Assembly (NCBI RefSeq): GCF_015169395.1
Contig: NZ_CP063458.1
Coordinates: 1,550,001 to 1,614,000 of the forward strand
Direction of reading: 5' to 3'
From: Humisphaera borealis
GTDB taxonomy: Bacteria; Planctomycetota; Phycisphaerae; Tepidisphaerales; Tepidisphaeraceae
DNA length: 64,000 nt
Position 1 is the stretch's first letter. Each line of letters starts with the position of its first letter. This document shows, piece by piece, positions 45,676-53,640 of the stretch. The notes under the pieces were generated by a model. It ran no database searches. It worked only from the letters and a program-made list of their open reading frames with translations, and was not told the origin of the DNA. A program made the translations under genes and the position numbers.

Positions 45676-47079
45676 TCAGCGGACGCTTGCTCGCACGGCC
45701 GCCACATCAACGGCGGGCCAGGACGATTGCTGTCGCAGCTCGTCGCACGCCGCGCCAACCCAGACCGGTCCGCCTGGTGCATTGCTCGGCCAGGTGCAAC
45801 TGTTTTCGAAGATCGCCAGCTTGCCGATCTTGATCACCTGCTTCGCCTGGGGATGCGGGGTGCTCGCGTCCTTGCCGGTCAGCCGGCAAAGGTCCAACTT
45901 GATCGCCGCCTGGCTGGCCTGGGGGTTCGCCGGCCCGTTGTTGGCGAAGACGTTGCCGGAGATCTCGGCCTCCTTGACGTTGCTCGCCTCGATCGCCCAG
46001 CCCCGTCGCTCTATAACGCCGACGTCGCTGCCGAGCGGACGCTCGCCCAGGAACAGGTTGCGAGTGATCTTGCCCGTGACGCCGCCGGGCACGATCGGAC
46101 CCGCGCCATTGACCAGGCCGAAGCTCATGTGGATCGGGTTGTCGATGAACTGATTGCCGACGATCTGCCCGCCGCACCGTGCTTGGAGCCCGTGCGAGCA
46201 GGCGGCGGAGATCCGGGCCTCGGTGACCGACAGCTGCCGGCTCTCGCCGGTGATGTAGAGGTTGTGGTTTCGCATCCGGCTCGCGCCCGCCGGCTGGCTT
46301 TCCCGCCAGCCGTTGTGGTGGTACCGGCCGCCCCGCACTTGGATGCCATCGCAGGCGTCGACGTACACGCCGTGGCTGTCGTCGCCGGTCTGGCTGTAGT
46401 TGTCGTGCACGTCGCAGTTGACCATGTTCAGAGCCTTGCCGCGGTTCGCGCCGAACGCCTCAGCTGCCAAGCCGATCGTGAAGCCGGTGATCTCACAGCC
46501 GTTCAAGACCGTCACCTCGCAACCCAGCAGTCGAACGCCCTGGGCGGTCGGCTGGCGGGCGCTGAAGCGGATGCCATTGATCACCAGCTCGATTGCCCGC
46601 CACAGCGTCAAGGCCGAGCCCTTGTTGACCGTGATCAGGGGGGCGGGCCCGTCGCCGTACGCGGCGATCGTGACACCCTTGAGCCGCAGAGCCGTGTCGG
46701 CAAGCTGCGTCGTCCAGACGCCGCCCGCCGCCAGCCAGACCGTGTCGCCCGGCTTGGCCGACCGCACCGCCTCGGCCCAGTTGTCGCCCTGGCTCACATG
46801 GATGCCCGCCGGCCGCGGAGGAACCACCACAGGCGGCGGCAACACGACGACGGGCGGCGTGACAATCGGCGGCGACACAGGCGGCGGCGGAGTCACCGTG
46901 CCAGGTTCGGGCGCAGGCGTCGGAGCCGGCGCGGGCACCGGCCGGAACGCCGCGTCGAGCACGGCCGCCAGCTCCGCCGACACCGGCGACTCGCCGACCT
47001 TGGGCTGGGCGGTGAACACCCGCTTGACCTCCTGGCCCGCGTCGTCGAGGACGTCGATCGTGTATTTGCGTGTCGCCAT
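45676..47079 (-). CDS. Parallel beta-helix protein, probable tailspike/fibre
   Basis: From the ATG at 47079 the product has 467 residues: a small beta domain (ATRKYTIDVLDDAGQEVKRVFTAQP), a Pro/Val-rich linker (about 53-100), then a right-handed beta-helix of the pectate-lyase-like type with regular strands such as GVRLLGCEVTVLNGCEI, ALNMVNCDVHDNYS and GIQVRGGRYHHNG. Motifs like AWDAVRSAKPGDTVWLAAG (here WAEAVRSAKPGDTVWLAAGG) open such helices. It could bind or cleave surface polysaccharide of the host. The start after the linker-lacking upstream frame is supported by its position after GGAGTCAGC. Confidence 0.75.
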   Translation of the reverse strand: MATRKYTIDVLDDAGQEVKRVFTAQPKVGESPVSAELAAVLDAAFRPVPAPAPTPAPEPGTVTPPPPVSPPIVTPPVVVLPPPVVVPPRPAGIHVSQGDNWAEAVRSAKPGDTVWLAAGGVWTTQLADTALRLKGVTIAAYGDGPAPLITVNKGSALTLWRAIELVINGIRFSARQPTAQGVRLLGCEVTVLNGCEITGFTIGLAAEAFGANRGKALNMVNCDVHDNYSQTGDDSHGVYVDACDGIQVRGGRYHHNGWRESQPAGASRMRNHNLYITGESRQLSVTEARISAACSHGLQARCGGQIVGNQFIDNPIHMSFGLVNGAGPIVPGGVTGKITRNLFLGERPLGSDVGVIERRGWAIEASNVKEAEISGNVFANNGPANPQASQAAIKLDLCRLTGKDASTPHPQAKQVIKIGKLAIFENSCTWPSNAPGGPVWVGAACDELRQQSSWPAVDVAAVRASVR

Positions 47080-47141
47080 GCTGACTCCGTTTTCTTCCAG
47101 CTCCCAGCTTCGGACTCCCGACTTCGGCACGCCCCGCGTGC

Positions 47142-48059
47142 CTACTCAACGATCTTGAACTCCACCAGCAGCGACGACTGCGGCAGCGTATTGCCCAGCG
47201 TGCCGGCGACCGTGATCGTGAACTCCAGCGTGTCGCCCGTCGCCACGTCGCGCTCGGTGCCGATCGACAGGGTCGCCAGCGTCAGGTCGCGGGCGACGTA
47301 GTCGGCCAGGAGCGCTCCGCCGGTGACCTTGGTGGAGTTGGCGGCGGTGGCGATGTTGACGATGGCCTGCGTGCCGGTGCCAGCGGCTCCCTTGTTGACC
47401 AGGCCGAACGTGGCGTAGTTGGTGTCGCTGGTCGCCAGGTCGGCCGCGTTGACGAACGACACCCGGCTGATCTGCGCCGCCGAGCCGACCGAGGGCACCG
47501 GGATGCAGAACTTCGTCGAGCCCGCCGACGTCGCGATCGTGCCCAGGGGAATCACCAGCGACTTGGTCTGCATCGCCGTGCTGGCCAGCGTGCCGGTGAT
47601 GCTGCCAGTGGAGAGGCCGAAGCGGGCGTACACCGCCGGCGTGACGGTGGTGATCGTCGAGCCGCCGGTGACGACGGTGAACAGCGGGATGCGCGTGGCG
47701 GTGAACGCGCTGGTGTTCTTACTGACCGTCCCGGCCGAGTCGACCTCGACGTAGTTGGTCGTCGAGCTGCTCAGTGCGATCGTGCCGGCCGACACGCTCA
47801 CCAGCGTGTTGCCGAACCGCACCTTGCCGGCCCGATACCCGAGCGTGAGCCCGGTCGTCGTGTCGGCGTTCTGGGCGCACCAGGTGTCGGCGGGCGCGAC
47901 CGCGTTGAGGTCGTACCCGTTGGCAGTCGAGCCGACCGTGCCGGCCTCCAGGCCGTCCAGCATGTCCTGGACGAAGTCACTGAAGAGCGTCCCGGTGAGG
48001 AGATTGAACTGCCGGTTGTCCTTGTCCAACGCGGCGATCTGGGTGCTGTTGAGCTGCAT
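47142..48059 (-). CDS. Phage structural protein of unknown type
   Basis: The 305-residue product starts MQLNSTQIAALDKDN and is followed by LFSDFVQDMLDGLEAG; the rest is Ser/Thr/Gly-rich beta sequence with low-complexity parts (TGSITGTLASTAMQTK, GLVNKGAAGTGTQAIVNI). It lies between the beta-helix protein and small late genes. The profile is that of virion or fibre proteins, but no family is recognised. Confidence 0.6.
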   Translation of the reverse strand: MQLNSTQIAALDKDNRQFNLLTGTLFSDFVQDMLDGLEAGTVGSTANGYDLNAVAPADTWCAQNADTTTGLTLGYRAGKVRFGNTLVSVSAGTIALSSSTTNYVEVDSAGTVSKNTSAFTATRIPLFTVVTGGSTITTVTPAVYARFGLSTGSITGTLASTAMQTKSLVIPLGTIATSAGSTKFCIPVPSVGSAAQISRVSFVNAADLATSDTNYATFGLVNKGAAGTGTQAIVNIATAANSTKVTGGALLADYVARDLTLATLSIGTERDVATGDTLEFTITVAGTLGNTLPQSSLLVEFKIVE

Positions 48060-48075
48060 GGTGCGTCCTTGCCTT

Positions 48076-48115
48076 CGTGCCTTCGTGCCTACGTGCCTAC
48101 GTGCCTACGTGCCTG
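48076..48115. repeat. Tandem repeat, five units of CGTGCCTA
   Basis: Five eight-base units (first one CGTGCCTT, last CGTGCCTG) fill the gap in front of the structural gene 47142-48059. A related CGTGCCT string occurs at about 56,848, ahead of another late gene. Confidence 0.7.
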
Positions 48116-48120
48116 GTGCT

Positions 48121-48402
48121 CTACTTCTTGGCCGACTCGGCTTTCTTCTTCGCCTCCGCAGCCGCCGCTTCGGCCTGCGCGGCCGTTTCGGCTTCGGTCA
48201 ACGGCAGCGGGTTGACGATCTGGCCCGTCGCCTCGTCCTTCACTTCGTAGCCGCACTCCGTTGCCCAGGCGGCGGCCCTGGCGTCGTCGGTGGACGCCTG
48301 CCCGTCGACGAAGCTGAGGCAGTACGGACCGTGCCGGCGGTTGAAGCCGGCGTTCCTGATGCGGACCTTCCAAGGTCCGGTTGCTCGCTTTGCAGTTGCC
48401 AT
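48121..48402 (-). CDS. Small phage protein with basic N-terminus and Ala/Lys-rich tail
   Basis: The 93-residue product starts MATAKRATGPWKVRIRNAG and has HGPYCLSFVDG, a pattern like a small DNA- or RNA-contact domain; the end is a long Ala/Glu/Lys helix. It lies between capsid genes and fibre-like genes. I recognise no family. The start at 48402 has AGAACAAGATGG context and no earlier alternative that keeps the frame without entering the neighbour. Confidence 0.5.
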   Translation of the reverse strand: MATAKRATGPWKVRIRNAGFNRRHGPYCLSFVDGQASTDDARAAAWATECGYEVKDEATGQIVNPLPLTEAETAAQAEAAAAEAKKKAESAKK

Positions 48403-48467
48403 CTTGTTCTCCAAAAGTTGTCTTGCCTGACTTCGGTCACACGCCGTGCCTGCCGCCGCCGGCTGCC

Positions 48468-48938
48468 TTACAGCGACTGCGGCTGCAGATACGCCAGATA
48501 CGTGATCGACGGCGTCGTCCCGGTGGTGGTGAGCACCAGCCTGACGTAGCGCTGTTTGATCACGGCCCCGATCACGCCAGTGCCGGCCGCGGTGACCGCC
48601 ACCGATCCTCGGGCGACAAACGTCGCGTTGTCTGCCGAGTCCTGCAGCGCGAACGTGTAGGTTTCGTTGCCGTCGTCGGTGTCCATCGAGCTGACAAAAA
48701 CATTGGCCGACATGGGCTTGCCCGCACCGCCCGGGGCGAACCCCTGCCCCAGGTCCAGCGCGGTGGAGTTGAAAGTGGCCGTCTTGGTCACCGACGCCTG
48801 CAGCATCAAGTTGGCGTCCTGCGGTCCGATGACCGAAGGCTCCGCCATGAACTGCGTCGCCACAAGCGAGAAGAGAACGACGGCGACCAGTGCCGCCAGT
48901 CCGAGAAGGGGAAGTCCGAGGGTGGTCAGGTGATTCAT
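48468..48938 (-). CDS. Bbp16-like capsid cement protein with N-terminal hydrophobic segment
   Basis: The 156-residue product contains the Bbp16-like capsid-cement pattern from residue 40: DANLMLQASVTKTATFNSTALDLGQGF, TYTFALQDSADN, and IKQRYVRLVLTTTG. Such proteins stabilise the capsid surface. The start at 48938 is supported by GGAGACAGA about 13 bases upstream. It adds a hydrophobic stretch (LPLLGLAALVAVVLFSLVA) before the internal Met31, which has no ribosome site. The hydrophobic stretch is odd for a cement protein. It lies next to the major capsid gene, as expected. Confidence 0.75.
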   Translation of the reverse strand: MNHLTTLGLPLLGLAALVAVVLFSLVATQFMAEPSVIGPQDANLMLQASVTKTATFNSTALDLGQGFAPGGAGKPMSANVFVSSMDTDDGNETYTFALQDSADNATFVARGSVAVTAAGTGVIGAVIKQRYVRLVLTTTGTTPSITYLAYLQPQSL

Positions 48939-48951
48939 TGCTTCTGTCTCC

Positions 48952-48972
48952 GTAGGGTCCGCCTTGGCGGAC
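48952..48972. repeat. Palindromic repeat copy inside the phage late operon
   Basis: This copy is base-for-base the element at 15029-15049: GTAGG, then GTCCGCC-TT-GGCGGAC. It lies between the major capsid and cement genes, next to the ribosome site of the latter. Confidence 0.85.
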
Positions 48973-49025
48973 GTGGTTGCGATTCGTCTGTCTGCTTCCG
49001 ACTCCAGCTCCGCCGGCGGCGAGCT

Positions 49026-49937
49026 TTAAGCGTTGGTGATGCCCTTGATGCGGCACGCGGCACGCGGGTGGAACACGGCCAGGCCGATGTTGGCCTCGAC
49101 CAGGTCGCTGTAATAGGTGCCGAGCAGGCCCACTTCGACGTGCTCGATCATCTTGCTGCCGATGAGGCCCTGGACGTACTCGCCGTCCGAGTCCGAGCCG
49201 GGGCGTACGACGTAGAGGCTGGTGGTGACGTCGGAGCTGCCCTGGGTTTCGTTGAAGTCCAGGATGGCGGACTCATCACCGTCTTCGTCCAGCAGCTCGA
49301 TCGCCGCGCCGTCGTACATCGAGACCTGGCCGGCGGCGTCCATCATCGAAGCCCCGCCCGCCGTCGCCTTCAGCAGCGACGAGATCTTTCGGCGGACCGC
49401 CTTGCTGCAGACGATCTTCTTCTGGCTGTTCGAACCGACGACGGCGTCGAGGGCCCGGTCGAGCATGTCGAGCGTGAGGGCCGCGCCGTTGGCACCGGCG
49501 GTGATCACCTGGTTGCCGGTGAGCCGGCCGTTGAGGCCGTAGAACTGCAGCGGGTCGTTGGCCGGGTCTCCCTTGATGACGTACTTGTCATAGTAGAGGC
49601 CGGCCTTCTTGATCTTGGCACCGATCGAGTTGGCGCGAACGATGTCGCCCTGCTTGTTGACGATCTGGCGGTCGGTCCGCACCTCGCCGCCCATGATCGC
49701 CAGGGATTCGATCAGCGGGTTGATCACGCCGGTGTCCGGCGTGTAGCTGCCGTTGATCGCGCGGAAGGCGATCCCGCCCAGGGTGTCCTGGCGGCCGTAG
49801 CTGTAGGTGAATCCGTCGACAGGGATGAACCGCAGCATGCGCAGGAAGATCGATTCGTTGGTGATCTTCTGCACGAGGCCGCGACGCATCGGGTCGTTGG
49901 TCTGGTTGGCGTAGTCGAGCAGGCTAATGGCTGGCAT
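49026..49937 (-). CDS. Major capsid protein
   Basis: The 303-residue product is the likely HK97-fold major capsid protein. It starts at the ATG at 49937 following GGAGATTTGACC, and its N-terminus MPAISLLDYANQTNDPMRRGLVQKIT is typical for Mu-like/related major capsid proteins. Motifs fitting the fold include FTYSYGRQDTLGGIAFRAING, VRTDRQIVNKQGDIV and IVCSKAVRRKISSLL. Its place between the scaffold and the cement gene agrees. No cross-linking or protease motif was sought in detail. Confidence 0.85.
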   Translation of the reverse strand: MPAISLLDYANQTNDPMRRGLVQKITNESIFLRMLRFIPVDGFTYSYGRQDTLGGIAFRAINGSYTPDTGVINPLIESLAIMGGEVRTDRQIVNKQGDIVRANSIGAKIKKAGLYYDKYVIKGDPANDPLQFYGLNGRLTGNQVITAGANGAALTLDMLDRALDAVVGSNSQKKIVCSKAVRRKISSLLKATAGGASMMDAAGQVSMYDGAAIELLDEDGDESAILDFNETQGSSDVTTSLYVVRPGSDSDGEYVQGLIGSKMIEHVEVGLLGTYYSDLVEANIGLAVFHPRAACRIKGITNA

Positions 49938-50036
49938 GGTCAAATCTCCTTATTGGTCTTGATCGTCGGTCTCACTCACGAAGCAGAGGCTGCCGGCGGG
50001 TCACAGGGCTTCGTGGCCTGCGACGCGCCGGGCGGA

Positions 50037-50615
50037 TTACTTCGCTTCCGTAACGGCCGGGGCTGGGGCCGAGCGGGCCGGCGCGGACGACTTCAGGCCC
50101 AGGGCGATCGACTCGGTCGCCGAGAGCTTGGTGACGTCGATCGTGTCGCCGGGCTTCTTGCCGCCGGCGTCGACGCCGCCCTTGTCGGTGACCGTGCCGC
50201 CGGCGACCTTGAAGTCGGCCTGGTACGCGGAGCGGATCGCCTGCTCTTCGGCGGGCCACTTGGTCGGATCGTTGCCGAGCTGCTTGCGGTACGCCTCGGG
50301 CAGATCCTTGAGCTTCGAGCCCAGGTACTGCTCGCGGGCGGCCGACTGCTGGCTCTGCTGGCTATGAGCGGCCAGACCGTCCGCCAGCAGCTTCTGCACC
50401 TCGGCGGCGGTGAGCGGCTTCTCACCGGCGTCGGCCTTGCCGGCGGCGGTCGGGGCGGGGGCTGGCTTCGCCTGGGCCTGCTGCTGGAGAGCGAGCATCT
50501 GATCCTGCAGCGGCTTGAGCGCCGCCGTGAGGCTGGACGTCACACTCGCGGTGATCGCGTCCTGCAGGGCCTTGGCGTCGATGCCGCCGGCCGGCGGCTG
50601 ATTGGCATCAGTCAT
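50037..50615 (-). CDS. Capsid scaffold-like protein
   Basis: The 192-residue product starts at the ATG at 50615 (MTDANQPPAGG) with AAGGA eight bases upstream. Residues 30-110 are a long Ala/Gln-rich coiled coil (ALQDAITASVTSSLTAALKPLQDQMLALQQQ), then a linker and a globular part with LPEAYRKQLGNDPTKWP. Such profiles are typical of scaffolding proteins just upstream of the capsid gene. No protease domain is visible. Confidence 0.72.
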   Translation of the reverse strand: MTDANQPPAGGIDAKALQDAITASVTSSLTAALKPLQDQMLALQQQAQAKPAPAPTAAGKADAGEKPLTAAEVQKLLADGLAAHSQQSQQSAAREQYLGSKLKDLPEAYRKQLGNDPTKWPAEEQAIRSAYQADFKVAGGTVTDKGGVDAGGKKPGDTIDVTKLSATESIALGLKSSAPARSAPAPAVTEAK

Positions 50616-50674
50616 CTTTCGTCCTTGCCGCGGGGCGGCGTTAAAGAGTCGTTTGAATGGGTTTCGAAGGCGCA

Positions 50675-53623
50675 TTAACGGGGCCTCCGAGTTGGAACTT
50701 TGATCGGTGAACTCATCGCCTGGCGGCGGGCCCGGCTCACGCCCACGGTGTCACGCAGGGGCGTCAGTTTCTTCGGCGGTGTGAAGCCTTTGGCGTAGCC
50801 GCCCAGCACTTGCTGGCCGAGCTGCAGATCCTTGAACCGACGCTGGGCCTCGGCACCGCTGACGCCGAGCAGCTTGCTGGCGTCGGCCAGCCCGGCCGCT
50901 TCGGCCAGGTCTTTGGCACTGGCCAGCTCGGGGATGAACGCCCGCGTGCTCTTGCCGCAGAACGGGTGGAACGGCGGACCGCCGCGGGGCAGGCGGTCGA
51001 TCGACGGATAGGTCGAGTCGCCACCGCTCAGGCTGAACACCATGCCCAGGTACGCCGTGCAGAAGTTGCCGGAGAAGGTTCCGACGACCCGCACCAGGTC
51101 GATGCCGCTTTGCTGGAAGCGGTTGTGCCGGGCCTTCTCCATCACCTCGCGCGTCTTGGTAACGGCGACGAGCCGGGCGTAGTGGGCGGTGTCGAACTGC
51201 ATCGTGCCGCCGTTGCGGGTCGGGATGGAGATCTGATCGCCGATGGCGGCCTTGAGTGCGTCACGCAGTTCGCGGATGGCGGCTTCGGGTTCGCCTTCGA
51301 TGATCCCGCCGGCCAGGATGCGGTTGAGCTTCGACTCGTCGATCGCCCGCTGGCTGGTCTGGGTGACGATGAAGTCAGCCTGCTCCTTGAGCGCGCCGTT
51401 GGCTTTGTCCAGGTCGGTCGCGATGTCGCGGGCGAGGATCTCCACCGCGTCGCGATCGATCCGGCTGAACGAGGCCGACACCGGCGAGCCCGCCGGATTC
51501 ACTCGCAGCTCGGCAACTTCGACCGCCGCCGCGTTGAGCCCGTTGGTGTACGCTGCCGGCGCGTTCGTGCCCGCCCAGCTTTGAGTCAGCCGGCCGTGGC
51601 CGGCGAGGATCGTCTCGACTTGGCTCAGCTGCTGGCTGGCTCGCAGCCGGCGGTAATCCTTGCTCCCCTGCGTGCGGCCCTTGGGGTCGAGGATGATCGC
51701 CTTGAGCTTGTTCTGCGTGCCGGCGTAGATAGACACCAGTTGGTCCAGGGCCGGGCCGGAAACGCCGGCGCGTGATGCGTCTGCCATGATCGAGACCAGC
51801 AGGAGGACAAGGGCGATCAGCTTCGCGGCACCGCCGAACGGCAAGACCCCGCCGCCAGGTTGACCAACGCCTGGTTGCCCACCGCCAGGTGCGTCGGGTG
51901 CGTCGGGCGCATCCGGAGCCACCTCGGGGAACAGGGCTTCGGCTTCCTGGCGGCTCATGCCGAGCATGGTCATCGCGTTGAGGATGCACGCTTCGCGGGG
52001 CAGCTCGCCGCCGTAGTACGCCACCTGCAGATCGCGGATGCCGTTGAGCGCACCAACCGTCGAACGCAGGTCGTTGCCGGCGACGGCGTCGGTCTGATCC
52101 TGGCCACCGCCAGGGAGTTGCTCACCGCCAGGTGAGTTGCCGCCCGCCAGGGCCGGGTCCATGAGGAGGGACGAGGGCGTGTTCGCCTTCGCCTCTTCGT
52201 CCAACTCGGCGAGTTCCTGCTCGACGGCCGCGGGGTCTTTGAGCTGCTCGATGAGCGATCGCCGGACCGACAGCAGGCCGGCCCCGCGGAGGATCGCCTG
52301 GCGCTCGGCCATGTCTTTCTCGTCGGCGGGAATTCCATCGCGCAGCTCGACGGCGACGGGGCCGCGGTCGTACCGCACGCCGGGCAGGGTCTGCTCCAGG
52401 TCCTGCGCCACGCCGACGGCTCGGCGGATGCCGGCCTTCCAGTACGCCGCCTTGCGGGCGGCCTTGGTGAGGGAGTTGAACGATTCGAGGCGCACCTTCT
52501 TGTACGCGTCGGGCGCGGCGCCTTCCTTCAGGCCCAGCAGCACCGGCGACGTTTCGGTCCGCACCAGCAGCTGGTTGAGCACGAACGCGCGATCCTTGAG
52601 CGCGACCTCCAGCTCCGCCGTCCAGGTGATGTACTTGGGGATCTGGTTGGGATCAGTGAATGAGAAGGCGTCGGCGTCCGCGCGGATGTTCCCCTTCTCA
52701 TCGAACGCCTCGGCCGGGAAAACCATTTTCGGATCGCTGTGCTTCAGCAGCACGCGGGACACCTGGCTGTTCTTGGCGTTGAGGGCGTCCTGCAGGTCGA
52801 TCGCGCCGTCGTAATCGCTCACGGCCTTGCCGCGGATGATCAGGTTGGGAATCCAGGTGACGACGTTGACGCCGGGGATCGTGACTTCCACCTCGGCGGG
52901 CAGTTCACCCCCCGCGTTGCGGGCGTCCTTGAAGCCGGGCCACTGGTCGAGGGCGAGCGGCTGGCCCATTTTCTTTCCGCCGTCGTCGAGCTGCCACAAC
53001 TTCCGCTCGATCTTGCCGGGCGTGTAGACCTGCTCCAGGAGGAGCCAGATCGGCTTGTCCTTGAGGCCGACGTTCTCGACGCTCAGGCGAACGTACCGGT
53101 CGTACTGGCCGGCGGCGGAGATCGGGCCGTCCGGGAAGATCTCGTCGGCCGGGATCTGGCGGAGGTAGACTTGGCCGCCCTTGATGCACGCCTCGAGGAA
53201 ACATTCCCCTTCGTAGCTGGCGTCCACCGCGCAGCCGTAGAGCAGGGAGTGGAGGTTGCACCGCTCGGCCAGCGCGGCGATCGCCGCCTGCTGGTATTCG
53301 TCGTCCGACCGCAGCAGCGGCTCCTCGCCGAACAGCAGGTCTGCCCCCTTGAGGGAGATCAGACCGAGCACGTTGTAGCTGAGATACAACTGCACATTGC
53401 GATCGCCGACGCGGACGGGGGCGAAGTCGTACTGCGTCCGCTGCTCGTCCAGGAAGTACTCGCGGTGCTTGCCGTCGAACAGCAGCCGGGCCTGGCGGAT
53501 GCGTTCGAGCCGGGCCTGCTGCTCGTCCGACAGGAACGCGCCATAGCCACCCGCCCGCGCCGCGTTGAACGCGGAGCCGGTCGTGTAGACCCAGACGGCG
53601 GGGATGGCGGTGTTGAGCTGCAT
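50675..53623 (-). CDS. Portal protein fused to a MuF/SPP1 gp7-like minor head domain
   Basis: This 982-residue protein combines two usual neighbours. Residues 1-500 fit a phage portal (LLFDGKHREYFLDEQRTQ, GADLLFGEEPLL, NLIIRGKAVSDYDGAIDLQDALNAKNSQVSRVLLKH). A Pro/Gly-rich linker with repeated PGGG and PDAP units follows (about 515-592). Residues 594-616 are hydrophobic (LIALVLLLVSIMA). Residues 620-970 form an SPP1 gp7/MuF-like minor head domain with VAVTKTREVMEKARHN, FSGNFCTAYLGMVFS and the GGPPFHPFCGKSTRAF zinc-like motif. The portal ring would anchor the tail; the fused part would act at the vertex during assembly. No stop separates the parts. Confidence 0.87.
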   Translation of the reverse strand: MQLNTAIPAVWVYTTGSAFNAARAGGYGAFLSDEQQARLERIRQARLLFDGKHREYFLDEQRTQYDFAPVRVGDRNVQLYLSYNVLGLISLKGADLLFGEEPLLRSDDEYQQAAIAALAERCNLHSLLYGCAVDASYEGECFLEACIKGGQVYLRQIPADEIFPDGPISAAGQYDRYVRLSVENVGLKDKPIWLLLEQVYTPGKIERKLWQLDDGGKKMGQPLALDQWPGFKDARNAGGELPAEVEVTIPGVNVVTWIPNLIIRGKAVSDYDGAIDLQDALNAKNSQVSRVLLKHSDPKMVFPAEAFDEKGNIRADADAFSFTDPNQIPKYITWTAELEVALKDRAFVLNQLLVRTETSPVLLGLKEGAAPDAYKKVRLESFNSLTKAARKAAYWKAGIRRAVGVAQDLEQTLPGVRYDRGPVAVELRDGIPADEKDMAERQAILRGAGLLSVRRSLIEQLKDPAAVEQELAELDEEAKANTPSSLLMDPALAGGNSPGGEQLPGGGQDQTDAVAGNDLRSTVGALNGIRDLQVAYYGGELPREACILNAMTMLGMSRQEAEALFPEVAPDAPDAPDAPGGGQPGVGQPGGGVLPFGGAAKLIALVLLLVSIMADASRAGVSGPALDQLVSIYAGTQNKLKAIILDPKGRTQGSKDYRRLRASQQLSQVETILAGHGRLTQSWAGTNAPAAYTNGLNAAAVEVAELRVNPAGSPVSASFSRIDRDAVEILARDIATDLDKANGALKEQADFIVTQTSQRAIDESKLNRILAGGIIEGEPEAAIRELRDALKAAIGDQISIPTRNGGTMQFDTAHYARLVAVTKTREVMEKARHNRFQQSGIDLVRVVGTFSGNFCTAYLGMVFSLSGGDSTYPSIDRLPRGGPPFHPFCGKSTRAFIPELASAKDLAEAAGLADASKLLGVSGAEAQRRFKDLQLGQQVLGGYAKGFTPPKKLTPLRDTVGVSRARRQAMSSPIKVPTRRPR

Positions 53624-53640
53624 GGTTCAGAAAGCTGGTC

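Noticed and set aside
48381-50678. 765-codon plus-strand open frame across capsid genes
   Set aside because: The minus strand holds capsid, cement and scaffold genes with ribosome sites; the plus frame is a GC-driven shadow.
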